NCBI RefSeq assembly: GCF_008329715.1
Contig: NZ_VTSR01000005.1
Span: forward strand, 310,001-374,000
DNA length: 64,000 nt
Reading direction: 5' to 3'
Source of the DNA: Gimesia chilikensis
Lineage (GTDB): Bacteria; Planctomycetota; Planctomycetia; Planctomycetales; Planctomycetaceae
The notes under the pieces were generated by a model. The model ran no database searches, had not been told where the DNA came from, and worked only from the letters and a program-made list of their open reading frames with translations. Every line of letters begins with the position of its first letter. Position 1 is the first letter of the stretch. Positions 8,503-17,406 of this stretch are shown one piece after another. A program made the position numbers and the translations under genes.

Positions 8503-9276
8503 ATGCTGCCAGGCATCAAACTGTTTGATCTAACCGGACGCGCTGCCATCATCACCGGAGGTTCCAAAGGGCTCGGTTCCGCCATGGCCGAAGGACTCGC
8601 TTCAGCAGGTGCGAACGTTCTGTTGACCAGTCGGCATGCAGAAGAAGCAGCAGAAACCGCAGCTCAGATTGAAGCCGACTACGGCACCAAAGCGATCGGC
8701 ATCGCAGCTGATGTCACCGATCCGGAACAGGTCGCCGCGATGACCGAACGGGCCATCTCGGAGTTCGGCAGGATCGACATTCTGATCAACAACGCAGGCA
8801 TCAACATCCGTGGTCCCATCGATGAACTCACACTGGAAGAGTTCGAGGAAGTCCAGAAAGTGAATGTCACCGGTCCCTGGCTCTGTGTCCGGTCGGTCGT
8901 CCCTCATATGAAAAAAGCCGGCTACGGTCGCATCATCAACATGGCCAGCACACTCGGTCTGGTCGGGCTCTCCAACCGCACACCCTATACCGCCAGCAAA
9001 GGCGCCATGGTTCAGATGACGCGGGCCATGGGCCTGGAGTTCTGCGAGCATGGCATCACCTGTAACGCGATTTGCCCCGGCCCGTTTCTCACCCCCATGA
9101 ATCAGCCGTTCGCCGAGACCGAAGAGATCAAGAAATTCATCGTCGGTGCCGTCGCCATGAACCGCTGGGCACAAATGGAAGAGATCCAGGGTGCAGCAAT
9201 CTTTCTCGCCAGCAATGCATCCAGCTACATGACCGGCAGCATGGTCACCGTCGATGGCGGTTGGACCGCGCGTTAG
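8503..9276 (+). CDS. Short-chain dehydrogenase/reductase (FabG/gluconate dehydrogenase-like)
   Basis: A 257-residue classical SDR with GGSKGLGS in the cofactor loop, NNAGINI, YTASKGAMV for the catalytic Tyr/Lys pair, and the C-terminal block MTGSMVTVDGGWTAR common to FabG-like enzymes. The closest general resemblance is to gluconate 5-dehydrogenase and 3-oxoacyl-ACP reductase types; which it is cannot be told. GGAAGGGAC upstream supports the ATG at 8503. The gene belongs to the mqnD-SDR-nadB run and is only distantly similar to the SDR at 6000. Confidence 0.85.
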   Translation: MLPGIKLFDLTGRAAIITGGSKGLGSAMAEGLASAGANVLLTSRHAEEAAETAAQIEADYGTKAIGIAADVTDPEQVAAMTERAISEFGRIDILINNAGINIRGPIDELTLEEFEEVQKVNVTGPWLCVRSVVPHMKKAGYGRIINMASTLGLVGLSNRTPYTASKGAMVQMTRAMGLEFCEHGITCNAICPGPFLTPMNQPFAETEEIKKFIVGAVAMNRWAQMEEIQGAAIFLASNASSYMTGSMVTVDGGWTAR

Positions 9277-9292
9277 AACGACAGGAGACAGA

Positions 9293-10201
9293 ATGAGTTC
9301 CCCGGATGACAGCCCGTCGATCAAGCAGGCCGACACAGTCAGACGGACTCTCTTCAAACGGCCCCTGTTCGTCGTTCTGTTCCTGCTGGCAACTCTGATG
9401 GCCTACTCGCTGTTTCTCATCGTCATGTTCCACGAGCGGGTCGCCTTCTTTCAGAAACATGGGGCCCACCTGGAAACCGAATTTCGTAATTCTCGAGGCG
9501 AATTGATCCGCGGTGGTTATGAAAACGCTCCTGGAAAACCGTTTATCCCGGGGCCATTGCTGCGTTATCAACGCTCCATCGGCGGAATCCACCTCACCCA
9601 GTCCGCGCAGCTCAGCGAAACAGAAATCGATCAGCTCTTTCAACGGCTCTCGAATTTTCCACGGCTCAAATGGTTAACGCTGGAAGGCTTTCACATTAAT
9701 CAGCCACGAGCGCGCGCCCTGGCTCGATTAACGAAACTCGAAGATCTTGCCCTGCGGTTCTGTACGATAGACGAAACCTGTCTGACTACGCTGCTGGGAC
9801 AGAATGGACTTCAGCACGTCAGCCTGGCCAACTCGAAATTTGATGAAAGCGAGCTCGCGGTCTTTCACCAACAGCCCGCCCAGAAAACGCTGCGCTCGCT
9901 CTCTCTGTCGAACTGCCCGGTCACAGATCAGACTGCAAAACTGATCGCTGGCTGCAACCAGCTCTCCTTCCTCGAACTGGACGGGACCCGCATCAGCGAC
10001 CAGGGCGTTAAAATTCTTGCCCGGCTTCCCCGCCTCGAAGTCCTGATTCTGGACCATACCGAAATCACGGATACCGGCGTCGCCTATCTCTCTGGTACGC
10101 CTCAGCTTGTCGAGCTCAGTCTGAGCAACACCGGCGCTTCGGACGAAATGCTGGAATCGTTACAACTGGAAATACCCGCATTGCGGATCTCCGACGATTG
10201 A
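9293..10201 (+). CDS. Membrane-anchored leucine-rich-repeat protein
   Basis: The 302-residue product has one N-terminal membrane helix (about residues 25-45, LFVVLFLLATLMAYSLFLIV). The rest, from about residue 120, is six or seven leucine-rich repeats of the form LxxLxLxxTxIxDxG (for example LEVLILDHTEITDTGVAYL). Planctomycetes carry many such proteins, usually of unknown role; repeats of this kind bind other proteins. AGGAG before the ATG at 9293 is a better start than the in-frame codon at 9254 that overlaps the SDR. The 16-base gap from the SDR suggests co-transcription. Confidence 0.85.
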   Translation: MSSPDDSPSIKQADTVRRTLFKRPLFVVLFLLATLMAYSLFLIVMFHERVAFFQKHGAHLETEFRNSRGELIRGGYENAPGKPFIPGPLLRYQRSIGGIHLTQSAQLSETEIDQLFQRLSNFPRLKWLTLEGFHINQPRARALARLTKLEDLALRFCTIDETCLTTLLGQNGLQHVSLANSKFDESELAVFHQQPAQKTLRSLSLSNCPVTDQTAKLIAGCNQLSFLELDGTRISDQGVKILARLPRLEVLILDHTEITDTGVAYLSGTPQLVELSLSNTGASDEMLESLQLEIPALRISDD

Positions 10202-10436
10202 GACACCTGAACCGACACTGAATCCACGCGTTTTAACTGATCTTCCATACTCAGTGTACTTCTCCGCGCGATGTCTCCAATCAGCTTAACCAGACCTCCG
10301 TCACCTTGGCAGACTCGAAATTGTGGCGTTTTCTAAACTCTATTTACTCTTACGAGATAATCCTGTCCTAATTTTGTGTATCTCCATGTTTTACACCCGC
10401 CGTAAAATAGTCCCCAAGGCAATAGAAAACATAAAC

Positions 10437-12068
10437 ATGATCTATCGTAAATCCAAGGTATTGATTGTCGACGACTCGGAAGTCGTACGGCATATCCTCT
10501 CCAAAGCCCTGACGCCGGAAGGTTACACGATCTATTCGGCCGTCGATGGTGAGGATGGCTGGCGGAAAATCAACGAATTGCAGCCGGACATCGTGCTGCT
10601 CGATGTGGAAATGCCGACCCGGAACGGATTTGACGTCCTTCGCGAAGTCCGTGAAAACTTCAAGGCGGAAGAAATCGCGGTCATCATGGTCACGACACAG
10701 AGTGATGGCAAAGGAATTGCACGCGCCTTCGAAGAAGGTGCCTTCGACTACATCCCCAAACCGGCCACCGAATCGGAAATCAAAGCGCGGGTCCGCAACG
10801 CCATCCGTGCAATTCACCTCCTGCGTGAACAGAAACATCTCAGACAACAGGCCGAAGCCGCTAACCAGTCCAAGAGCGCCTTCCTGGCCAACATGAGCCA
10901 TGAAATCCGTACTCCCATGACGGCCATTCTCGGCTACACCGAAATCCTGGAACTCGAAGCCCGCACACATCAGATGCCGGAACTGTTCCTCGATTCTCTG
11001 GATACCATCCGCCGCAACGGCGGTCACCTGATGGAACTCATCAACGACATTCTGGACCTCTCCAAAATTGAAGCAGGCAAACTCGATGTCGAATCCATCG
11101 CCTGCTCGCCACAGACCATCGTGGAAGAAGTCATGGAACTCGTGCAGGTCCGCGCCGAAGCCAAGGGGCTCAAGCTCGAAACGCACTTCAAGTTCCCCCT
11201 GCCCGCACAAATCCATTCCGACCCGACCCGCATCCGCCAGATTCTGATCAACCTCATTGGCAATGCGATTAAGTTCACGGAAGTCGGCACGATTCGCCTG
11301 GAAACGGAACTCCTGCAAGCACCTTACGAAGAGCCTCAAATCCAATTCACGGTCGTCGACCAGGGCATCGGCATGACGGAAGCTCAGATGACAAATCTGT
11401 TCCGTCCGTTCAGCCAGGCCGACTCATCCACGTCCCGCAAATACGGGGGAACCGGACTGGGACTGACCATCTGCAAACGACTGGCCAACATCCTCGGCGG
11501 TGACATTTCCGTACAGAGTGAACTCAACCATGGTTCCCGTTTCTCCGCAACCGTGCGGACCGGCAGTCTGGCTGAAATCGAACTGCTCCACGAACTTCTC
11601 GATACAAATGTGATTTCGACGACAGTTGCAGCAGACAATAAAACAGCGTCTGTGGAAGCAGAGTTTCCGCTGCGTGGTAAACATGTCCTGCTGGCAGAAG
11701 ACGGTCCGGATAACCAGAAGCTGATCTCCTTTATCCTCAAGAAAGCGGGCGCTGAAGTCTGCCTGGCCGAAAATGGTGAAGAGGCTTACCAGGCCGCAGT
11801 CCAGGAGATGGAACGAGGCGCACTCTTCGATGTGATCCTCATGGACATGCAGATGCCGATTCTCGACGGCTACAGTGCCACACGCAAAGTCCGCGACGTT
11901 GGTTACACAGGCCCGATCATCTCACTCACCGCCAACGCGATGGAAGGCGACCGGGAAAAATGTCTGGCCGTCGGCTGTAACAATCACATCACGAAACCCA
12001 TCGATCGTCGGCAACTCGTCGCGATGATTTCTGAACTCTCTGAATCTTCCGAGCTCTGTCTCTCCTGA
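10437..12068 (+). CDS. Hybrid histidine kinase: REC - kinase - REC
   Basis: The product (543 residues from ATG 10437) starts with a receiver domain: acidic pair D12/D13, phosphoacceptor D56 in LLDVEMP, K108. It continues with a HisKA/HATPase kinase: H155 in NMSHEIRTP, N-box LINLIGNAIKFTE near 272-284, G1 DQGIGMT near 308, G2 GGTGLGL near 337. It ends with a second receiver (D470 in LMDMQMP). No membrane segment or sensor domain is present, so it is a soluble relay protein driven by another kinase through its first receiver. The frame is open upstream to 10323, but the residues before 10437 do not look like receiver sequence. No partner regulator is adjacent. Confidence 0.9.
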   Translation: MIYRKSKVLIVDDSEVVRHILSKALTPEGYTIYSAVDGEDGWRKINELQPDIVLLDVEMPTRNGFDVLREVRENFKAEEIAVIMVTTQSDGKGIARAFEEGAFDYIPKPATESEIKARVRNAIRAIHLLREQKHLRQQAEAANQSKSAFLANMSHEIRTPMTAILGYTEILELEARTHQMPELFLDSLDTIRRNGGHLMELINDILDLSKIEAGKLDVESIACSPQTIVEEVMELVQVRAEAKGLKLETHFKFPLPAQIHSDPTRIRQILINLIGNAIKFTEVGTIRLETELLQAPYEEPQIQFTVVDQGIGMTEAQMTNLFRPFSQADSSTSRKYGGTGLGLTICKRLANILGGDISVQSELNHGSRFSATVRTGSLAEIELLHELLDTNVISTTVAADNKTASVEAEFPLRGKHVLLAEDGPDNQKLISFILKKAGAEVCLAENGEEAYQAAVQEMERGALFDVILMDMQMPILDGYSATRKVRDVGYTGPIISLTANAMEGDREKCLAVGCNNHITKPIDRRQLVAMISELSESSELCLS

Positions 12069-12094
12069 CGAGTCTTGGTCCTGATCTCAATAAA

Positions 12095-12138
12095 AAAGCC
12101 GAGTCACCCTGAATCGCTCGCAGGGTGAACCGGCTTTT
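12095..12138. terminator. Bidirectional rho-independent terminator
   Basis: AAAAGCCGAGTCACCCTG pairs with CAGGGTGAACCGGCTTTT around a 9-base loop, with A-rich and T-rich flanks on both sides. It sits between the convergent hybrid kinase and the Gfo/Idh/MocA gene and can serve both. Confidence 0.85.
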
Positions 12139-12156
12139 CTTGTTTCAAGCTAACTG

Positions 12157-13203
12157 CTAGTCCTTCAGCGCCGCCAGCTTCTTCAACGCAGCCTGATGCG
12201 CCTGTTGATACACGTCCTTAAGCGCCACCGGCTGACCGCCGTTGGTTTTACTCTGATCCGCAGCCGACATGAACGTGTAGATCTCCATCGTCTCCGCCGG
12301 ACTCACCGGAGCCTTGCCGGTCTGGAAGAATTTCACCACTTCCACCAGCAACGGTTCATATCCGCTGAAACTGCCAATCGGGGCAATCCCCTTACTCCCA
12401 TAAACCGTTCCGCCATAACCTCCCTGGTAGCCATTGTTCTCTTTTCGGCGTCCGCGGAAGGTGCCGATCCGACCGTCTTTCCAGGTCCCCACTGCCAGAT
12501 CCGTGTTCGGCGTATTGACGCGGACCACTGTTTCACAACCCGGCCCCATGATCGTATACAGCGTTTCAACGCCGTGAATTCCATACCAGTAAAAATCGGG
12601 ATGGGTGCTTTCCATCGGACAGGGGCTGAAGGCATCACAGCCAATGATCTCCCCCACCACACCGCTGTTAATCTTCTTCGCACCGTCGGTGTATCTCAGT
12701 GATGAGGAACTGAAAACCGGCGTCTTGTATTGTTTCGCCGCTTCATATATGGCAATCACATCCGTCAGATCACCGGCGACCGGCTTATCGACGAACAGAG
12801 GCTTCCCCGCTTTGAGCACGGGTAGAGCCTGCTCGAGGTGCACGCGACCATCGTTACTCTCCAGCAGCACCACATCGACCTCATCCAGCAACGCTTCAAT
12901 ACTGGGTACAATCTTTACCCCCTGCGCTGTTACCTGCTCAGTGATCTGGGGAACGGATTCCACGCTCTCCTTGATATCGCGACTCCCCCGCGGATAAGCG
13001 GCGACCACACGACAGCCTTTGAACTCGGGAAACTTCGGCTCCGCGCTATTCAATATTTTCGTGAAGTTACTCGAATGCGAAGTATCCAGGCCGATGATGC
13101 CGATCTTCAGCGGTTTCGTTTCCTCCGCAGATGCGACCTGCGTCACACAACAACAAAGGATCAGACAGACAGCCACACACAGGTAACCACGTAACAACGT
13201 CAT
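12157..13203 (-). CDS. Exported Gfo/Idh/MocA-family oxidoreductase
   Basis: The 348-residue product opens with a Sec-type signal peptide (hydrophobic core to about residue 25, likely cut after VASA). The Rossmann motif GIIGLDTSH and the family block GKPLFVDKPVAGD follow. Family members oxidise or reduce sugars and related compounds with NAD(P). An exported NAD(P)-dependent enzyme is odd, because such cofactors are cytoplasmic; it may bind its cofactor before export or act differently. Its ATG overlaps the stop of the upstream VOC-like gene by four bases (13200-13203), so the two are translationally coupled. A terminator follows at 12095-12138. Confidence 0.85.
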   Translation of the reverse strand: MTLLRGYLCVAVCLILCCCVTQVASAEETKPLKIGIIGLDTSHSSNFTKILNSAEPKFPEFKGCRVVAAYPRGSRDIKESVESVPQITEQVTAQGVKIVPSIEALLDEVDVVLLESNDGRVHLEQALPVLKAGKPLFVDKPVAGDLTDVIAIYEAAKQYKTPVFSSSSLRYTDGAKKINSGVVGEIIGCDAFSPCPMESTHPDFYWYGIHGVETLYTIMGPGCETVVRVNTPNTDLAVGTWKDGRIGTFRGRRKENNGYQGGYGGTVYGSKGIAPIGSFSGYEPLLVEVVKFFQTGKAPVSPAETMEIYTFMSAADQSKTNGGQPVALKDVYQQAHQAALKKLAALKD

Positions 13204-13544
13204 GATGTCAGTTCTCCAAATTCGGTACCCTCTGAGAACTCCATGAATTCATAGACGGCACCATCGATCAATACAAAAACTACTTTCAGATTCTCCATCG
13301 CCTGGAACGGCCCCAGCAGAACGTGCAAGCCTTCTATTTCTTTATCGATATCAGGCACCTTAAAGGCGATGTGCGGCTGATTACGAACCGGTCCGCTGAC
13401 CGGCGTATCGGGCTCGAACCTGAGATATTCGATTTTATAAGGATGCTCATTCGGGTTGGTGACATACACCTTTGTCTCTTCCACGTAGATTTCGCCCGGC
13501 TGTGGATCGTCGGTAATCACACCCACATGATGAAACTCTCGCAT
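13200..13544 (-). CDS. VOC-like (glyoxalase/dioxygenase fold) small protein
   Basis: A 114-residue protein starting MREFHHVGVITDDPQPGE, with QPHIAFKVPDIDKEIEG in the middle and VYEFMEF at the end. This is the layout of one vicinal-oxygen-chelate unit: a first-strand His and a last-strand Glu as possible metal ligands. Family members include glyoxalases, dioxygenases and epimerases. The gene overlaps the exported Gfo/Idh/MocA gene by the bases ATGA, so both are made from one message and may act on the same substrate. An imperfect stem-loop (13570-13596) lies about 25 bases upstream of the start, in what would be its leader. Confidence 0.7.
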   Translation of the reverse strand: MREFHHVGVITDDPQPGEIYVEETKVYVTNPNEHPYKIEYLRFEPDTPVSGPVRNQPHIAFKVPDIDKEIEGLHVLLGPFQAMENLKVVFVLIDGAVYEFMEFSEGTEFGELTS

Positions 13545-13834
13545 GGCAGCTCCTTAAGCTGGGGGACTTCGAACCGGCTTCAGGCAGCCGGGTTCGCAGA
13601 CATCGATTCTACCGGCACCAATGCGTCCGATCAAAGGGATGCTGCGGAAATGATGCGTTTCGGCAACATCACAGCCCGCACCTGAAGCACATGATCCGCT
13701 CGATTACCGCAAAAGTCTCCGTTCCCCTCTTGTCATCCCTCGCGTTTGACCCGCACAATATTCTCTCCTCTCCTCGACGAAAGACTGCCGCGAAATCCTG
13801 TTTCTCCCGGATACCGTGACCACAGCCAACACCC

Positions 13835-15544
13835 ATGAATAACCTCTTACCACTGATCATTGTCTGCTGCGCCATCGCGATTGCCATCTGCAGCCCGCAC
13901 CCGACGGTCTCGATTCTGAAACCGTTCCGCTGGCTCATGCGCCGCTTTAAAGACAGTGTCACCCGGGGCGTCCTGTTCTTCTTCTGCCTGACGCTGCTGC
14001 TGGAAATCGGCATCGGTCTCTGTATCCGCATTCCCGCCCCCATGGTTCACGACGAGTTTGCTTACCTGCTCGCTGCAGACACCTTCGCATCCGGCAAACT
14101 GACCAACCCCACACATCCCCAGTGGGAACATTTCGAAAGCTTCCACATCATTCACCAGCCTACGTACCAGGCGAAATATCCACCCGCACAGGGACTGTTG
14201 CTCGCTCTGGGACAAGCCACGACCGGCTATCCGATTGCTGGTGCCTGGCTCGGCATGGCCGCTGCCTGCGCTGCCATCTTCTGGATGCTCTGCGGCTGGG
14301 TCCCACGACGCTGGGCCGTCTATGGCGGTTTTCTCGCCACACTGAATGCGTCCTTCCTCACCGGCTGGGGACTCTCCTACTGGGGAGGCCAGGTCGCTCT
14401 GCTCGGCGGTGCCCTGCTCTTCGGGGCACTCCCCCGTCTGAAACAAACGCCGCGCAGTTCCACGTCCCTCGCGCTCGCCATAGGTCTCGTCCTGCTCGCG
14501 AACAGTCGGCCCTATGAAGGCCTGCTGGCAGCGATCCCCGTGGCACTCGTTCTGCTGATCTGGCTCATCGGTCGCAACTCACCGGGCTGGCGCGTCGCCC
14601 AGCTGCGCTGTGTCTTACCGATGCTCCTGGTCCTGCTCCCCGCTTTTCTCTGGATGGGCTATTACAACTTTCTCGTGACAGGCAATGCTTTGAAATTCCC
14701 ATACCAGGCGTGGATCGAACAGTACTGGCCCCATTCCCTCGATGGCATTCTTGTCTCCAGCGAGGAAACACCCGACGCGGAAAAACGGTTCCGCACGATC
14801 TACAGCTACGATCTCGACGCCTCGCCCGCGAACCAGCTGATTCAACATGAATTCGACAGCACCCGTTTCTCCCTGCCGGTCAAACTGTTGAAATTCGACC
14901 TCGTCTATACGGGTTCCTACATGGTCGGTCTGATTTGCCTGTTGGGGGCAGGCGCACTCTTCCGCAACCGGGCGAATCTGTTTGCAGTCGGCACCTCCGC
15001 GCTGGTCATCGCGGGAGTTCTGGCCCAGGACACCTCGGGACATCCGCACTACCTCGCCCCCATCGGCTGCCTGCTGATTCTGCTGCAAGTCCAGTGCCTC
15101 CGCTACGTGGCTGTCTGGAAACACCACTGGCGTCCCGTGGGAACCGCATTGATCGCAACCGTCCTCTTATTAACCGCTCTGACGACCATCGCCAGCGCCG
15201 CCTCGGGGACCCTCCCGGCTGCAGTCGCGGAATTCCATCAGTGGGCCCGCGCACGTCAGCAGATCCTTGAACGACTTAAGTCTACTCCCGGCAAGCATCT
15301 GGTGCTTGTCTACTATCACCAGAATCACAGCGTACACAAAGAATGGATTTATAACCGGGCTGATATCGACGGCGCCAAAGTCGTCTGGGCTCGGGTCCTC
15401 GAACCTGATAAAAATCAGCTACTCTTCGACTACTTCCAGGATCGCACTGTCTGGATCGTGGACGGCGATGCAGTGTCACCTGAACTGCAGCATTACTCCG
15501 ACCACCCGCACCACAAGGAACAGAAAGAACAGCCGCCGCGCTGA
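13835..15544 (+). CDS. Polytopic membrane glycosyltransferase-like protein (GT39/ArnT type)
   Basis: The 569-residue protein has about ten hydrophobic segments. Early on it has the loop PAPMVHDEFAYLLAADTF, which matches the acidic first periplasmic loop (DE) of GT39/GT83 enzymes that use lipid-linked sugars, such as ArnT and protein O-mannosyltransferases. A soluble C-terminal tail of about 100 residues follows. It most likely moves a sugar from a polyprenyl-phosphate donor on the outer face of the inner membrane. The GT2 gene 9 bases downstream could make that donor. The acceptor is unknown. Confidence 0.75.
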   Translation: MNNLLPLIIVCCAIAIAICSPHPTVSILKPFRWLMRRFKDSVTRGVLFFFCLTLLLEIGIGLCIRIPAPMVHDEFAYLLAADTFASGKLTNPTHPQWEHFESFHIIHQPTYQAKYPPAQGLLLALGQATTGYPIAGAWLGMAAACAAIFWMLCGWVPRRWAVYGGFLATLNASFLTGWGLSYWGGQVALLGGALLFGALPRLKQTPRSSTSLALAIGLVLLANSRPYEGLLAAIPVALVLLIWLIGRNSPGWRVAQLRCVLPMLLVLLPAFLWMGYYNFLVTGNALKFPYQAWIEQYWPHSLDGILVSSEETPDAEKRFRTIYSYDLDASPANQLIQHEFDSTRFSLPVKLLKFDLVYTGSYMVGLICLLGAGALFRNRANLFAVGTSALVIAGVLAQDTSGHPHYLAPIGCLLILLQVQCLRYVAVWKHHWRPVGTALIATVLLLTALTTIASAASGTLPAAVAEFHQWARARQQILERLKSTPGKHLVLVYYHQNHSVHKEWIYNRADIDGAKVVWARVLEPDKNQLLFDYFQDRTVWIVDGDAVSPELQHYSDHPHHKEQKEQPPR

Positions 15545-15553
15545 ACCAGGCCT

Positions 15554-16429
15554 ATGTCACTGCAACCATTCACCGTCATCGTTCCCCTGTATAACGAAGC
15601 CGCAGCGCTGCCGGCGGCGATCGTCGACCTGGAAACCATCCTGGCCGAGACAGGACCGCACGAACTGATCGTAGTCGACGACGGTTCGACCGACGGTTCT
15701 TCTGCAGCCCTCAAGGCTCTCCGCGAAACACACCCCGATCTCAAGCTGTTCCACCATGAAACGAACCAGGGCTACGGGGCTGCGCTGAAAACAGGAATCC
15801 GCCATTCCAGCCATGACTGGATCGTGATTACCGACGCGGACGGCACCTACCCCAATGCACGGATCAAAGACCTGCTCGCCTACATGGATCAATACGACAT
15901 GGTGGTCGGCTCCCGCACCGCAGATGACGTCGAGTATTCCACGCTGCGAAAACTGCCGAAATTCTTCCTCAGGCACTACGCTTCCTGGATCGCCGGCCGA
16001 AACATCCCCGACCTGAATTCCGGGCTCCGCGTCTTTCGTCGCAACCTCGCGGAAAAGTTCCTGGGACTGTTGCCGGACGGGTTCAGTTTTACCACAACGA
16101 TTACACTCGCCCATCTCACGAACCAGTACACCGTGCATTACGAACCGATCGGATACGCCCGCCGCATCGGTAAATCCAAAATACAACCGATCCGCGACAC
16201 CCTCCGGTTCCTGCAGCTGATCATCCGCCTGGGCGTCTATTTCGCCCCCCTCAAAGTCTTCGGCCCCTTTGCCGTCATTCAACTCATCGCCTTTTCGATT
16301 TCGATCTGTTACGACGTATTCGTCTTACAGAACATCACCGACAAATCGGTCATGCTGTTGATGTTCGGCATGAACACTGCGTTTTTCGCCCTGCTCGCAG
16401 ATATGATCGATAAACGCTGCCAGAAGTAG
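15554..16429 (+). CDS. Family 2 glycosyltransferase (polyprenyl-phosphate sugar transferase type)
   Basis: A 291-residue GT-A fold enzyme. VIVPLYNEAAALPAA opens the nucleotide-binding half, VVDDGSTDGS is the UDP-binding motif, and DADGTYP supplies the DxD metal site. DLNSGLRVFRR follows, as in dolichol- or undecaprenyl-phosphate sugar synthases. Two hydrophobic segments near the C-terminus would tie it to the membrane. It starts 9 bases after the GT39-like gene, which fits a pair in which this enzyme loads a sugar on a lipid carrier and the membrane enzyme transfers it. Confidence 0.88.
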   Translation: MSLQPFTVIVPLYNEAAALPAAIVDLETILAETGPHELIVVDDGSTDGSSAALKALRETHPDLKLFHHETNQGYGAALKTGIRHSSHDWIVITDADGTYPNARIKDLLAYMDQYDMVVGSRTADDVEYSTLRKLPKFFLRHYASWIAGRNIPDLNSGLRVFRRNLAEKFLGLLPDGFSFTTTITLAHLTNQYTVHYEPIGYARRIGKSKIQPIRDTLRFLQLIIRLGVYFAPLKVFGPFAVIQLIAFSISICYDVFVLQNITDKSVMLLMFGMNTAFFALLADMIDKRCQK

Positions 16430-16474
16430 TTACCCGTTTTCCTGTTGAAAAAAGCAGATCCGTCACGCTGAATC

Positions 16475-17299
16475 ATGAACGATCAAAGCCCGTCCGACAA
16501 TCAGAATCGACTCCCCGCAGGAGAGCAGCCTACAGACCACGCCACGCGTGACCGGGAACTGTTCGACCGCATCGCTGCCGAGTATTGTCGTAAGGACCTG
16601 CTCCCCGCCTCGCGCGCTGCGCGGCGTCACCGCCTGTTGCAAACCCTGCAGGCCGTCCCCTTATCCCAAAACGCGTCAGTACTGGAAGTCGGCTGCGGAG
16701 CGGGCTTCGCCGCCCAATACCTGCAAGACCACATCGGCGACTACTGCGGCGTCGATTACTCCACAAACCTGATTGACTATGCCCGCGAGTTTAACGGAGG
16801 CCCGGGCATTCAATTCGTGGCACAGAACATTCAGGAGTTCCAGCCGGGACGGTCATTCGATCTGATTATTGCCATCGGCCTGCTGCACCACCTCAACAAT
16901 CTCGACGCGACACTCGCAGCACTGGTCAAACTGTTGAAACCAGGAGGCTGGCTCGTCGCCAATGAACCGCAGCCTGCCAACCCGGTGATCTCCTTCGCCC
17001 GCGCGATCCGCAAACGCATTGACGCGAACTACTCCTCCGATCAACGGGAACTCTCGTCAGCCGAACTTCAGGCTGCCTGCAGTCGCGCCGGTCTCACAGA
17101 CATCCGCCTGCGCCCCCAGGGACTGTTTTCAACCCCCTTCGCCGAAGTTCCTCTCTCTCCACAGTGGCTCACCACACCCTGTGCGAAACTGGCCTGCTGG
17201 ACCGACGGCTGCCTGGAGCACCTGCCCGCCTGGCTCTTGAACCGACTGACCTGGAATCTGATCATCGCCGGCCAGAAACCTGAGTCCACCATTGATTGA
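16475..17299 (+). CDS. Class I SAM-dependent methyltransferase
   Basis: A 274-residue protein with the SAM-binding motif VLEVGCGAGFAAQYL, the second acidic motif (YCGVDYS), and a post-motif LLHHLNNLDATLAALVKLLK followed by PGGWLVANEP. These are standard features of Rossmann-fold methyltransferases of the UbiE/Methyltransf_11 type. It follows the GT2 gene by 45 bases and may modify the same glycan or lipid, but this rests only on location. No membrane segment is present. The substrate is unknown. Confidence 0.85.
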   Translation: MNDQSPSDNQNRLPAGEQPTDHATRDRELFDRIAAEYCRKDLLPASRAARRHRLLQTLQAVPLSQNASVLEVGCGAGFAAQYLQDHIGDYCGVDYSTNLIDYAREFNGGPGIQFVAQNIQEFQPGRSFDLIIAIGLLHHLNNLDATLAALVKLLKPGGWLVANEPQPANPVISFARAIRKRIDANYSSDQRELSSAELQAACSRAGLTDIRLRPQGLFSTPFAEVPLSPQWLTTPCAKLACWTDGCLEHLPAWLLNRLTWNLIIAGQKPESTID

Positions 17300-17406
17300 G
17301 AAATTCTCCGCTGCACGGCAACCGTGTATCCTTTACAGCCACAACGAAAATGAAGACACTGAAATCCTCTGAGTTTTCAACGTGACCGTGGTAAGAGGAG
17401 ACTGTG

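Noticed and set aside
10368-11345. 325-residue open frame antisense to the hybrid kinase
   Set aside because: It mirrors a gene with well-supported domains; its product has the leucine/phenylalanine-rich look of an antisense shadow and no domain.
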